From Actinorhabdospora filicis (GTDB lineage Bacteria; Actinomycetota; Actinomycetes; Mycobacteriales; Micromonosporaceae), in NCBI RefSeq assembly GCF_030269765.1, contig NZ_BSTX01000002.1, positions 434,001 through 498,000 on the forward strand: a DNA stretch of 64,000 bases, written 5' to 3'. The notes below the pieces were generated by a model. That model was not told the DNA's origin and ran no database searches. It saw only the letters and a program-made list of their open reading frames with translations. Both the position numbers and the translations under genes were made by a program. The stretch's first letter is position 1. The number at the start of each line of letters is the position of its first letter. Below are positions 8,850 to 17,483 of this stretch, in pieces.

Positions 8850-9905
8850 TCAGCGGGTGATCGTGACCTCGGCGCCGGCGCGGGCCGACTCGTAGATCGC
8901 CGAGAGCATGCGCGCCATTTCCAGGCCCTGCTCGGCGGTGGCGTCGGCGGGGATCTCGCCGCGGCAGATGCGCAGGAAGTGATCGATCTGGTTGGCGAAC
9001 CCGGCCTGGAAGTCGAAGCCGAGGGAGTCGATCTGCGGCTGGACGTGGAGCAGGGTGTCGTGGCGTTCGGTGACCATCAGCAGCTCGGGCTCGATCTCCG
9101 CGCCGCCCTTCTCACCGTGGATGCGGACGCTGATCTCGTTGCGGCCGTGCAGCGAGTACGACGTGTCCACGTTGAGGACGGCGCCGTTCTCGAAGCGGAT
9201 CTGCGCGGTGGCGTAGTCCTCCACGGTGTTGGGGCGGGCCGCGGAGGCCGCGCGGTAGCGGGTGAGGTGCCGGATGTTGTCGCGGGCGCCGAGGGGCGCG
9301 AAGGTCGCGCCGGACACGGCCACGGCCTTGGGCATGCCCATCAGGTACCAGCACAGGTCGATGATGTGGACGCCCAGGTCGATCAGCGGGCCGCCGCCGG
9401 AGAGGTCGACGTCGCCGAACCAGCCGCCGGGGTTCCCGGCCGAGCGCAGGAGGGTGGCGCGCGCGGCGTAGATGTCGCCGAACTCGCCCTCGTCCAGGAA
9501 GCGCTTGGTGACCTGGGCGTTGGGCGCGAAGCGGCGCACGTAACCGATCTGCAGGGCCTTGCCGGTCTCCTCGACGGCGGCGACGAGGCGCTCGGCCTCG
9601 CCGACGGTGACCGTCATGGGCTTCTCGACCAGCACGTCCTTGCCCGCGCGCAGGGCGGCCTCGGCGATGGGGGCGTGCAGGGTGTTGGGGACGCAGATGC
9701 TCACCGCGTCGACCTCGGCGTCGGCGAGGATCTCGGCGACGTCACCGGTGGCGCGCGGGACGCCGAACTGCTCGGCACGCGCCTTGGCGCGCTCCACGTC
9801 GATGTCGCAGACGGCGACGAGCTCGGCGTTCTCGTTCTTCTGATAGGCGCCCAGGTGCTCGACGGCGATGGCGCCGAGCCCGATCACCGCGATACGCGTC
9901 GTCAT
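8850..9905 (-). CDS. Gfo/Idh/MocA family NAD(P)-dependent oxidoreductase
   Basis: The N-terminal Rossmann fold carries VIGLGAIAVEHL (residues 7-18), and the EKP catalytic motif sits at residues 94-96 within DVLVEKPMTV. The C-terminal half has the family GGGPLIDLGVHIIDL motif around residues 170-184, with the conserved Asp and His. Such enzymes oxidise or reduce sugars, inositols or their derivatives. Its ATG is separated by one base from the stop of the isomerase upstream, and a strong terminator follows, so it is the last gene of a three-gene operon headed by a ROK regulator. The substrate is likely a sugar acid or cyclitol. Confidence 0.9.
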   Translation of the reverse strand: MTTRIAVIGLGAIAVEHLGAYQKNENAELVAVCDIDVERAKARAEQFGVPRATGDVAEILADAEVDAVSICVPNTLHAPIAEAALRAGKDVLVEKPMTVTVGEAERLVAAVEETGKALQIGYVRRFAPNAQVTKRFLDEGEFGDIYAARATLLRSAGNPGGWFGDVDLSGGGPLIDLGVHIIDLCWYLMGMPKAVAVSGATFAPLGARDNIRHLTRYRAASAARPNTVEDYATAQIRFENGAVLNVDTSYSLHGRNEISVRIHGEKGGAEIEPELLMVTERHDTLLHVQPQIDSLGFDFQAGFANQIDHFLRICRGEIPADATAEQGLEMARMLSAIYESARAGAEVTITR

Positions 9906-9906
9906 G

Positions 9907-10752
9907 TCAGGCCACGCCTTCCGTCAGTCGGAGAATGTTCGCCAGGGAGGCCGAGATGGCCGGGAGCGGGGCCTCCATGCCCTCGAACTCCAGGCTCACC
10001 GGCACGTCGGGCTTGGTGGCGGCCAGCGCCAGCAGGCCGGGCAGGTCCAGGTCGCCGTGACCGGAGACCGTGCCGAGCAGGTAGTCCCCGGCGAGGGTCT
10101 TGAGCCAGCCGTCACCTGCCGAGCGGCGCACATGGAAGTCCTTGACGCCAATGGAGGCGGCCACGTCGATCAGGTCGGCGGCGGTCTTGCCGGGCACCTC
10201 GCCCACGCACAGGCCGTTGCCGAGGTCGAGGGTCACGCGGAAGTTCTCCCGGTCCACGCTGTGCACCAGGCGGGCCACGCGCTCGCCGCCGTTCATGAAG
10301 AAACCGTGGTTCTCCACCGTCGACACGATGCCCAGACCGGCGGCGTGCTCGGCGACCGCGCGGCACCCCTCGACGACCTTCTCGAAGGTCGCCTCGAACT
10401 CGCCCGGGTCCGACTCACGCCACGCCCAGGGGGCCACGTCGTGACGGAAGATGCGCGCGCCGAAGCCGTGGGCGATGTCCAGCTGGCGGCGCAGACGGTC
10501 GATCTCGCCGGTGTCGGCGGTCCGCAGGTCACCGCTGACCAGGTAGTTCAGGATCGGCACGCCGATGGCCTCGGCGTGCTTGGCCGCGTCGCGCACGACC
10601 CCGTCGTTCTCCAGGTAGTACTCCCCGTCCAGCGCGGCGACCTCGATGTGCCCGGCCGGTGAGGCCGCGACCCAGTCCAGGATCCCGGTCAGGTCCATCT
10701 CGCCGCTCTCCATGAGCTGGCGGAAGCAGTACGTGCTCACTCCGAGCTTCAC
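9907..10752 (-). CDS. Sugar phosphate isomerase/epimerase (xylose isomerase-like TIM barrel)
   Basis: The 281-residue protein has the AP-endonuclease-2/xylose-isomerase-like barrel pattern. It starts KLGVSTYCFRQ and has HIEVAALDGEYY, STVENHGFF, VTLDLGNGL and a terminal VSLEFEG. These Glu, Asp and His residues form the usual divalent-metal site. It starts with GTG immediately after the ROK stop codon and ends one base before the oxidoreductase, so translation is probably coupled. It likely supplies or uses a keto-sugar intermediate for the neighbouring oxidoreductase. Confidence 0.85.
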   Translation of the reverse strand: MKLGVSTYCFRQLMESGEMDLTGILDWVAASPAGHIEVAALDGEYYLENDGVVRDAAKHAEAIGVPILNYLVSGDLRTADTGEIDRLRRQLDIAHGFGARIFRHDVAPWAWRESDPGEFEATFEKVVEGCRAVAEHAAGLGIVSTVENHGFFMNGGERVARLVHSVDRENFRVTLDLGNGLCVGEVPGKTAADLIDVAASIGVKDFHVRRSAGDGWLKTLAGDYLLGTVSGHGDLDLPGLLALAATKPDVPVSLEFEGMEAPLPAISASLANILRLTEGVA

Positions 10753-11904
10753 TTAAGGGGTCCTCTCAGCAGGGTGGGTGATGTGGTGCCACGGACTGGG
10801 GTAGTCGTGGACGCCGTAGATGCCGGTGCCGTGCCGGTCGAACGCGTTACCGACCGCCCCGAGCACCACCGCCTCGCGTCCCAGCGCCGAGGCGGCGAAG
10901 GGGGGACGCTCGGGGAAGATCAGTTCGTTCTCGACCGCGGCCGCCAGGGGCCGCAGGAGAGCGTGGCTGTCGTGTGCGGCGCCGCCGCGCACGACCAGGA
11001 CCTCGGGGTCGATGACCAGCAGGACGGTGGCGATGCGCCCGGCGATCTGGGCGCAGAAGTCGGCCAGTTCCGCCTGCGCGTCGGCGTCGCCCGCGGCCGC
11101 CGCGCTGACCACCTCGGCGCTGGTGGGACGCGTCGACCACACCAGCTGCCCGCGCTGTGCGTTGCGGGTCCAGCGCATGCCGCGCTGCGCGCCGAGCTCA
11201 CCGGCGAGCCGGTGGCGGCCCTGCCGGATGACGCCGTTGAGGACGATCGACACCGAGATCCGGTGCCCGATCTGGAGGTAGACGACGTCGGAGTACCCCC
11301 GGCCCGCGCCACCTCGCTGCTCGGCGAGCGCGGCGAGCTTGATGTCGTTGTCCACCACGACGGGGCAGCCGAGATCGCCCGCAAGGGACTCGGCGATCGG
11401 GAGGTCCACCAGGTCGGGCAGCGCGAGGCTGGCGCGCAGGCGTCCGTCGGCCTCGACGACGCCGGGCAGGCCGATGCCGAGCGCGCGCAGGCGTCCCAAG
11501 TCCAGGGATCCGGCCGCCTCATCGAGGGCACGGCGGATGAGCGCGAGATCGGCGTGCGGTGCGGGGGCCAGTTCGGCGTAGCCGACGCGGTGGCCGGACA
11601 GGTCGCAGATGATGGCGCGTGCGCCGCGCGGGCCGAGGTCGACTGCGGCGACGAGTCCGGCCTCGCGGGCGAAGCGGAAGGCGCGGGCGGGCCTGCCGGG
11701 TCCGGCGGTGGTGGGGCTGGCGGCCTCGATGAGCCCGGCGTCGATGAGGTCGTCGAGGACGGCGTGGACGGTGGGCCGCGACAGGCCGGTGCCCTCGCTG
11801 ATGACGCCGACGGTGCGCGGCTCGCCGGCCTCGGCCAGCAGCCGCAGGCAGGCGACCTGGTTGGCCGTTCGCTCGGCCTGGGCGGCTGCGCGCGCTGTGT
11901 TCAT
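10753..11904 (-). CDS. ROK-family transcriptional regulator
   Basis: A winged helix-turn-helix occupies residues 10-70 (ISEGTGLSRPTVHAVLDDLIDAGLI), followed by the ROK sugar-kinase fold: VAAVDLGPRGARAIICDL, LGIGLPGVVEADG, VVVDNDIKLAALAEQ and HRLAGELGAQRG. The usual ROK zinc-cysteine motif is not evident and the kinase Asp region is partial, so it is probably a sensor. The ATG at 11902-11904 follows an A/T-rich region with an inverted repeat. As first gene of the operon, it likely represses itself and the two sugar enzymes until an inducing sugar appears. Confidence 0.85.
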   Translation of the reverse strand: MNTARAAAQAERTANQVACLRLLAEAGEPRTVGVISEGTGLSRPTVHAVLDDLIDAGLIEAASPTTAGPGRPARAFRFAREAGLVAAVDLGPRGARAIICDLSGHRVGYAELAPAPHADLALIRRALDEAAGSLDLGRLRALGIGLPGVVEADGRLRASLALPDLVDLPIAESLAGDLGCPVVVDNDIKLAALAEQRGGAGRGYSDVVYLQIGHRISVSIVLNGVIRQGRHRLAGELGAQRGMRWTRNAQRGQLVWSTRPTSAEVVSAAAAGDADAQAELADFCAQIAGRIATVLLVIDPEVLVVRGGAAHDSHALLRPLAAAVENELIFPERPPFAASALGREAVVLGAVGNAFDRHGTGIYGVHDYPSPWHHITHPAERTP

Positions 11905-11916
11905 CGACCTCGAATC

Positions 11917-11941
11917 CTTTATGGAACCGGCTTTAATAAAG
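11917..11941. promoter_or_regulatory. Candidate ROK operator
   Basis: The arms CTTTAT and ATAAAG are separated by 13 bases and lie 13 nt upstream of the ROK start codon, in the only A/T-rich stretch nearby. ROK repressors typically bind A/T-rich inverted repeats, so this is a plausible autoregulatory site. Confidence 0.4.
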
Positions 11942-11994
11942 ACGGTAGCGGAAGGTTTCGGGGAAGGCAATGATCGTTTCGGCGGGCACGGCGA

Positions 11995-12026
11995 ACGCCC
12001 GGGCATCCAATGTGGAGCCCGGGCGT
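11995..12026 (-). terminator. Stem-loop terminator of the 12040-12456 gene
   Basis: A perfect 10-bp inverted repeat (ACGCCCGGGC / GCCCGGGCGT) with a 12-base loop lies 13 nt downstream of the minus-strand stop codon. Confidence 0.65.
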
Positions 12027-12039
12027 GGTGGTGCGCGGG

Positions 12040-12456
12040 TCAGACGACGGTGACGCGCCAGTCGGAGAACAGCCTGTTCCCCTTGCTGTCGTGGTACTCC
12101 ACGCGCCAGTTGATGCGGTGGCCCTCGGCGAATTCCTTGTTGCAGTAGGCCCATCCGCCATCGACGCCGATGGTGTTGTAGCAGATCCCGCCGCGCTCGC
12201 TGTCCATGTCACGCCACGAGAGGTTCACGCGGTGACCGTCCTTGACCTTGTCCTTGATCCACAGGAGTTCGCCGGTCGGCTGGACGCACGCGTTGTAGTA
12301 GGTCGTGTAGGTGCAGCTGGACGGCGTGGTGCTCGCCTGCACGGCGTAGTTCTCCTCCCAGGTCGCCGCCGCCTGGGCGGGTCCGGCGCCGGCGAGGACC
12401 GTCCCGAAGGCCATCGCCGCCATCGCCGCGATGGCCAAGAGCCGCTTGCGGATCAT
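12040..12456 (-). CDS. Small secreted protein with four cysteines
   Basis: The 138-residue product has a clear Sec signal (MIRKRLLAIAAMAAMAFG, then AGPAQAAATW). The mature part has four Cys residues in two close pairs (SSCTYTTYYNAC and GGICYNTIG followed by WAYC), suggesting two disulfides, and is rich in Tyr/Trp and strand-like segments. It is flanked by its own terminator and faces no partner gene. No known domain is recognised; an extracellular role is inferred from the signal and cysteines. Confidence 0.65.
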   Translation of the reverse strand: MIRKRLLAIAAMAAMAFGTVLAGAGPAQAAATWEENYAVQASTTPSSCTYTTYYNACVQPTGELLWIKDKVKDGHRVNLSWRDMDSERGGICYNTIGVDGGWAYCNKEFAEGHRINWRVEYHDSKGNRLFSDWRVTVV

Positions 12457-12564
12457 CCGTCTCCCTTTGGTCCCGGCACCACATGGGTGCCGTGCGCGAG
12501 TGATGCGGGGAGTCTGCCGCGATGGCGGCGGGAGAACCTTGAGCCGACCTTGAGCGGGCGATGG

Positions 12565-13272
12565 TCAGGTGACGGCCCCGGGAGGCTCCGGGGCGGCGTC
12601 GATCGGGGCCTCGCTGGGCGGCGGCGCGTCATCGCCCTGGTCGAGCCGGAACGGCGGGTACGCGTCGGTCAGCAACGCCACATAGGCCAGGGTCCGGTAC
12701 CCCCACCGGGCGATGCCCAGGAGCAGGTCGTAGAGGCCCTGGGCGCGGCGTCCGGTGAACAGCAGTCCCAGCGCGAGGATGAGCACCGCGAGGGCGATGA
12801 AGCCGAAGGACTCGGCGGTCCGCTCGCCACCGCTCGCCTCGCGCATCGTCCAGGTCGGTCCCGACGCCAGCGCGCTGATCAGCACCAGGTGCGGGATGGC
12901 CAGCAGCCAGTGGACCAGGGGACGCCAGCGCGCGAGCCGCTCGGGGTACTCGATGGTCAGCCGCGCCGGATACGACGGATCGTCGGAGAGGGTGAACGGC
13001 GGGTACCGGTCGGTGCCCAGAGCGGAGTATCCGTAGTACTGGACACGCCAGTTCCAGCGCAGGATCCCGACGTTGAGGTCGAAGATCCCCCGGGGGTAGC
13101 GGCCGGTGAACACGACGGCGACGTAGGCCACGATCGTCAGAACCACGAACGCCGCCCACAGGAACAGCAGCACGATGTAGTGGGGAATCAGCAGGAGCCA
13201 TTTGACCAGCCACAGCCAGCGGCTGAGCGGTTCTCCGGTACGGCCGGAGAGAACCAGGGCCTGTTCGTTCAT
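12565..13272 (-). CDS. DUF4389 membrane protein
   Basis: Two similar halves each carry the DUF4389 pattern: a membrane entry segment with LLIPHYIVLL (first) or LLAIPHLVLI (second), then a VVFTGRYPRGIFDLNVG-type turn and a WRVQYYGY or WGYRTLAYV segment ending in TDRYPPF or TDAYPPF. Four transmembrane helices are predicted by eye. The tail is Pro/Asp-rich. AAGGAGG precedes the ATG at 13270-13272. Function is unknown in the family. The following gene encodes another small membrane protein and may be co-expressed. Confidence 0.75.
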   Translation of the reverse strand: MNEQALVLSGRTGEPLSRWLWLVKWLLLIPHYIVLLFLWAAFVVLTIVAYVAVVFTGRYPRGIFDLNVGILRWNWRVQYYGYSALGTDRYPPFTLSDDPSYPARLTIEYPERLARWRPLVHWLLAIPHLVLISALASGPTWTMREASGGERTAESFGFIALAVLILALGLLFTGRRAQGLYDLLLGIARWGYRTLAYVALLTDAYPPFRLDQGDDAPPPSEAPIDAAPEPPGAVT

Positions 13273-13342
13273 GATGGGCCTCCTTACGGAGCGCGCATTC
13301 GAGGGGTGCGGATCCATGAGATCCGCCGGTTTCGCGGGTGGG

Positions 13343-13741
13343 TCAGCCCTTGTGCTGGCCGGTCCTGGTGCGTGCCGTGGTGATCAGCGTGCCGATCAGG
13401 TGCGGGACCGTGGTGGCCGCCCACAGCAGCCCGAGGGAGGCCATGAAGACCGCGAGTACGCCCGCGGCACCGGTCACCACCGTGACCACGAAAGCGATGA
13501 GCGCGATCGAGCCGAGCACCGTCGCGATCCACTTGCCGGGCGCCACCTTGACCGATTCGTCGACGCCGGCCGAGTATCCGGCCACGGCGAGGATCAGAGC
13601 CGCGACGGCCATGCCGGGCACCGGGTCCGTCAGCTGCGGGCCGGTGCCGTTGAGGTGGCCGACATAGAGGTTGAGCGCCACGGCGGCGCACAGGGCGGTG
13701 ACGGCGTCGCGTGCGGAAAGGCGACCGAGGGACTTGGTCAC
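13343..13741 (-). CDS. Small integral membrane protein
   Basis: About 132 residues with four hydrophobic segments (beginning AVTALCAAVALNLYVG, MAVAALILAVAGYSAG, WIATVLGSIALIAFVV and LLWAATTVPHLIGTLI) and a short basic tail. The most plausible start is the GTG at 13739-13741, which has a GAGAAGG-like ribosome-binding site; other GTG or TTG codons lie slightly upstream. It precedes the DUF4389 gene in the same direction. No family is recognised. Confidence 0.5.
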   Translation of the reverse strand: MTKSLGRLSARDAVTALCAAVALNLYVGHLNGTGPQLTDPVPGMAVAALILAVAGYSAGVDESVKVAPGKWIATVLGSIALIAFVVTVVTGAAGVLAVFMASLGLLWAATTVPHLIGTLITTARTRTGQHKG

Positions 13742-13873
13742 GGCTTTCACCTTCTCTCCACGCTCACCATCCCACCCGGGCGGCAAGATCGTGCCCGAAC
13801 GCCTCGCGTTGGCAGGCCCGGCTTTTCAGGGGCCGGGCACCGTCCGGTACCGGCGCCGGTGTAGGAAACGGGC

Positions 13874-15535
13874 ATGACACACGACCGCTACGTCGTCGGC
13901 GTCGACTTCGGCACCCTGTCGGCACGGGCGCTGGTCGTGCGGGTCGCCGATGGCGCCGAGGTGGGCACGGCCGTGAGCGACTACGCCCACGGCGTCATCG
14001 ACCGCGTCCTGCCCGCCACCGGACGCGCGCTGCCACCCGACTGGGCCCTCCAGGACCCGCGCGACTACCTCGACGCCCTGCGCACGTGTGTCCCCGCCGC
14101 GATCACCGACGCCGGTATCGACCCGGCCGCCGTCATCGGCATCGCCACCGACTTCACCGCCTCCACCGTGCTGCCCACCCTCGCCGACGGGACGCCACTG
14201 TCGCTGCTGCCCGACTACGCCGACCGCCCGCACGCCTACGCCAAACTGTGGAAACACCACGCCGCCCACCACCAGGCCGACCGCATCAACGCCCTCGCCG
14301 AGCAACGCCGCGAGCCGTGGCTCGCCCGCTACGGCGGCACGATCTCACCCGCCTGGCAGCTCGCCAAGGGACTCCAGCTACTGGAGGAGGACCCAGAGCT
14401 CTACGCGCGCGCCGAGCGCTGGATCGAGGCCGGTGACTGGATCGTCTGGCAGCTCACCGGCAGCGAGAGCCGCGGGGTGTCGGCCGCCGGATACAAGGGC
14501 ACGCACCAGGACGGCGCCCGGCCCAGCACCGACTTCCTCGCCGCCCTGCACCCCGGCTTCGCCGACGTCGCCGCCAAACTCGCCCACCCGCTCACGCCGC
14601 AGGGCACCCGCGCGGGCGGCCTATCGTCCCGCGCCGCCGCCTGGACCGGCCTGCCCGCGGGCATCGCGGTGGCCGTCGGCAGCATCGACGCCCACGCCAC
14701 CATGCCCGCCGCCCAAGCCCTCACCCCGGGCCGCATGGCCGTCATCATGGGCACCTCCTCCTGCCACCTGATGAACGCCGAGCGGCCCGCCGACGTGCGC
14801 GGCATGTGCGGCGTCGTCGACGGCGGCATCGTCCCCGGCGCCTGGGGATACGAGGCCGGGCAGAGCGCCGTCGGCGACATCTTCGCCTGGTTCACCGACA
14901 CCGCCATGCCCGCCTCCTACACCCAGGACGCCGCCCGCCTCGGCCGCACATCACACGAACACCTCAGCGCGCTCGCCGCCGGGCAGCGCGTCGGCGAGCA
15001 CGGCCTGCTCGCCCTCGACTGGCACAACGGGAACCGCTCGGTGCTCGCCGACCACGAGCTGTCCGGGATCATCGTCGGGCTGACCCTGGCGACGCGGCCC
15101 GAGGACGTCTACCGCGCGCTCCTGGAGGCCACCGCCTTCGGCACCCGCACGATCATCGAGGCCTTCGAGGACGCCGGTGTGGCGGTGCGGGACCTGGTCA
15201 TCGCCGGTGGCCTGGCGCGCAATCCGCTGCTCATGGGCATCTACGCCGACGTGACCGGGCGGCCCCTGTCGCTGATCGCCTCCGAGCAGGGATCGGCGCT
15301 GGGGGCGGCGATCCACGCCGCCGTGGCGGCCGGCGCCTACCCGGACCTGCACGCGGCCTCGGCGGCGATGGGCGGCGTCCACGCGAACGCCTACCTGCCC
15401 GACCCGGCCCGCGCGGCCGCCTATGACGCGCTGTACGCGGAGTACCGGCGGCTGCACGACCACTTCGGGCGCGGCGGCAGCGACGTCCTGCACCGGCTGC
15501 GGTGGATCAGGAACGCGGCGGTCAGCGGGGCGTGA
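13874..15535 (+). CDS. araB: Ribulokinase (FGGY-family carbohydrate kinase)
   Basis: The 553-residue product has the FGGY kinase hallmarks: VGVDFGTLSARALVV at the N-terminus, GIATDFTASTVLP, a central MGTSSCHLMN phosphate loop, GYEAGQSAVGDIFAWF and the C-terminal AGGLARNPLLMGIYAD adenine-binding motif. Length and the GTSSCH-type loop match ribulokinases, which phosphorylate L-ribulose with ATP in arabinose catabolism. It is monocistronic here; no araA or araD is in the window. Its last 14 bases overlap the end of the convergent metallo-hydrolase gene. Confidence 0.85.
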   Translation: MTHDRYVVGVDFGTLSARALVVRVADGAEVGTAVSDYAHGVIDRVLPATGRALPPDWALQDPRDYLDALRTCVPAAITDAGIDPAAVIGIATDFTASTVLPTLADGTPLSLLPDYADRPHAYAKLWKHHAAHHQADRINALAEQRREPWLARYGGTISPAWQLAKGLQLLEEDPELYARAERWIEAGDWIVWQLTGSESRGVSAAGYKGTHQDGARPSTDFLAALHPGFADVAAKLAHPLTPQGTRAGGLSSRAAAWTGLPAGIAVAVGSIDAHATMPAAQALTPGRMAVIMGTSSCHLMNAERPADVRGMCGVVDGGIVPGAWGYEAGQSAVGDIFAWFTDTAMPASYTQDAARLGRTSHEHLSALAAGQRVGEHGLLALDWHNGNRSVLADHELSGIIVGLTLATRPEDVYRALLEATAFGTRTIIEAFEDAGVAVRDLVIAGGLARNPLLMGIYADVTGRPLSLIASEQGSALGAAIHAAVAAGAYPDLHAASAAMGGVHANAYLPDPARAAAYDALYAEYRRLHDHFGRGGSDVLHRLRWIRNAAVSGA

Positions 15536-16454
15536 ACCGCTCCAGATGGTCCACGACCACGAAGCTGCTGCGCGGGGAGGCCTTCGCGACCGACGCGCGC
15601 AGCGTCTCCAGCCCGCCCCAGTCGACGGCCGGTGCGGTCAGCGGCTCGTCGAAGTCGTCCCAGTGGGTGGGGATGACGTAGCGGGGCTCGCCGAGGGCGG
15701 CGAACATGCGCGGGACGTAGTCGTGGGTGCTGCCGCCGCCGGGCTGGACGAGCAGGACGTCGGGCCGCAGGCCCTCGATCTCGCGGGAGATGAAGTTGGA
15801 GGAGCCGAAGTTCATGATCTTCACGTCGCCGATGGTGATCAGGTAGGCGAGCGTGTCGCCCTCGACCAGGTCGGCGATGACACGGGGCTTCTTCGGGACG
15901 CTCGCCGGGCGGGTGCCGGGGAAGACGAGCTTGCCGCCTTGGGTGGAGTGCGTGGAGCGGAAGACCTGGATGGTGTACCCGTCGAACTGGAAGTACTCGC
16001 CACCGCGCACCAGCGACATCTGATCGCCGGGGGCGCCCAGGGCGCGCAGCAGGTTCAGGTGCGTCTCGCTGCCCATGACCGTCGCCCCGGTGCGGCGGGC
16101 GATGTGGGGCACGTCGGGCAGATGGTCGTAGTGGCCGTGGGTGACCAGGATGTGCTTGGCGGTGGAGATGTAGGGGTCGATGCGCGCCGGATCGGAGACG
16201 ATGCGGACGTCGGGGGGAGCGCCCTCGGGGGTGTAGGTGCCGGTGTGGAAGCGGGTGAGCCACGGGTCGATGAGGATGACCGTGCCGCCGCCGGTGATCT
16301 CCCAGGAGTTGTTGCCCAGCCAGCGCAGGGTCACCTCCGTGCCCAGGGGAGTGGCGGGGGACGCCGCCGCGCTCGCGGCCGGGACGGTGGCGGCCACCGT
16401 CGCGGTGGCCGCGCCTGCCAGCAGCCTGCGCCTGCTCAGATGCGTGTCTGTCAT
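15522..16454 (-). CDS. Tat-exported metallo-beta-lactamase-fold hydrolase
   Basis: The N-terminus MTDTHLSRRRLLAGAA is a twin-arginine signal with cleavage near AASAAASP. The metal motif is LVTHGHYDHLPD (His106, His108, Asp110, His111); later ligands occur in VFRSTHSTQGG and the terminal VIPTHWDDFD. The overall pattern resembles the UlaG/YtnP-like branch of the fold rather than beta-lactamases of clinical type. It is divergent from a LysR regulator that probably controls it. The substrate is unknown. Confidence 0.8.
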   Translation of the reverse strand: MTDTHLSRRRLLAGAATATVAATVPAASAAASPATPLGTEVTLRWLGNNSWEITGGGTVILIDPWLTRFHTGTYTPEGAPPDVRIVSDPARIDPYISTAKHILVTHGHYDHLPDVPHIARRTGATVMGSETHLNLLRALGAPGDQMSLVRGGEYFQFDGYTIQVFRSTHSTQGGKLVFPGTRPASVPKKPRVIADLVEGDTLAYLITIGDVKIMNFGSSNFISREIEGLRPDVLLVQPGGGSTHDYVPRMFAALGEPRYVIPTHWDDFDEPLTAPAVDWGGLETLRASVAKASPRSSFVVVDHLERFTPR

Positions 16455-16505
16455 GCCCGGTACCGAAGCACGGTGACCCCGGACGCGTCCAAGATCGACT
16501 TTCGG

Positions 16506-16515
16506 ATCGCGCGAT
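16506..16515. promoter_or_regulatory. Palindrome between the LysR and metallo-hydrolase genes
   Basis: The 10-bp perfect palindrome ATCGCGCGAT lies in the 84-bp divergent region, 24 nt before the LysR start. It could be part of a LysR-type site, but it is short and C/G-rich palindromes arise easily in this genome. Confidence 0.25.
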
Positions 16516-16538
16516 AACCGGATTGATATCGTCGCCGG

Positions 16539-17483
16539 GTGGATCTCCTGCGGCACCTGCGGTACTTCCTCGCCGTGTGTGAGGAACGCCATTTCGGGCG
16601 TGCCGCCGAGCGCCTCGGCATGGCCCAGCCGCCGCTCAGCCAGCGCGTGAAGCGCCTGGAGGACGAACTCGGCGTCCGCCTCTTCGACCGCGACCCGCGC
16701 GGCGTCCGCCTCACCGCCGCCGGACGGGCCCTGCGCGAGGAGGCCACCGCCCTGCTCGCCCGCGCCGAGCGGGCCGTCGACCGCACCCGCCGTGCCCACG
16801 CCGGTGAGATCGGGGTCCTGCGCGCCGGTGTCCCCGCCGATCTGCCCGGCCGCGTGCTGGCCGCGATCGTGGACGCCTTCGCCGTCCGCCGCCCCGAACT
16901 CGGCCTCGATCTGCAGGAGCTGGGCACGGGCGAGCAGCTGCGCCTGCTGGCCGAGCGTGAGCTGGACGCCGGACTGCTGCGGCTGCCCGCCGACCTCGCC
17001 GGGCACGACGTCCTCGCCGAGCCCGTCCAGCCGCTGGGGGTCGTGCTGCCGCGCGAGTCGCCGCTGGCCGCCCGCGCCGAGCTCGCGCTCTCGGATCTGG
17101 ACGGCCTGGACCTGGTCGCCCGCCCCCGTGCCTCGGCGCCCGGCTTCCACGACGAGGTCCTGGCCGTCTGCCGTGAGCACGGCTTCGTCCCCGGGCGCGT
17201 GCATCACGCGCAGAACCCGGAGTTCATGCTCGGCCTGGTCCTGTCGGGACGTGGCGTCTGCTTCGACACCGGCGAGGTGGCCCGCAAGGAGGCCCGCGCG
17301 GTGTGGCGCCCGATCACCGGTGGTGTTCTGGTGGCCCGCTCGGCGGTGGTGGCACCCGCGGGTCACGCTCACCCCGCCTCGGTGGACTTCGCCGCGGCGG
17401 TGACCGAGGCGCTCTCCGGCCCGCCCGCACCCACCAGGGAGCAGGCGCCGGTGCGCCCGTGGGACGCCGTCTACGGCGAGTGA
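16539..17483 (+). CDS. LysR-family transcriptional regulator
   Basis: The start VDLLRHLRYFLAVCEERHFGRAAERLGMAQPPLSQRVKRLE is the classical LysR winged helix-turn-helix, followed by the linker helix and a periplasmic-binding-like effector domain from about residue 90. The protein is 314 residues, the usual size. It is divergent from the Tat-exported metallo-hydrolase, the normal arrangement for a LysR regulator and its target. Its stop overlaps by 13 bp the end of the convergent beta-lactamase-fold gene. The effector is unknown. Confidence 0.9.
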   Translation: MDLLRHLRYFLAVCEERHFGRAAERLGMAQPPLSQRVKRLEDELGVRLFDRDPRGVRLTAAGRALREEATALLARAERAVDRTRRAHAGEIGVLRAGVPADLPGRVLAAIVDAFAVRRPELGLDLQELGTGEQLRLLAERELDAGLLRLPADLAGHDVLAEPVQPLGVVLPRESPLAARAELALSDLDGLDLVARPRASAPGFHDEVLAVCREHGFVPGRVHHAQNPEFMLGLVLSGRGVCFDTGEVARKEARAVWRPITGGVLVARSAVVAPAGHAHPASVDFAAAVTEALSGPPAPTREQAPVRPWDAVYGE

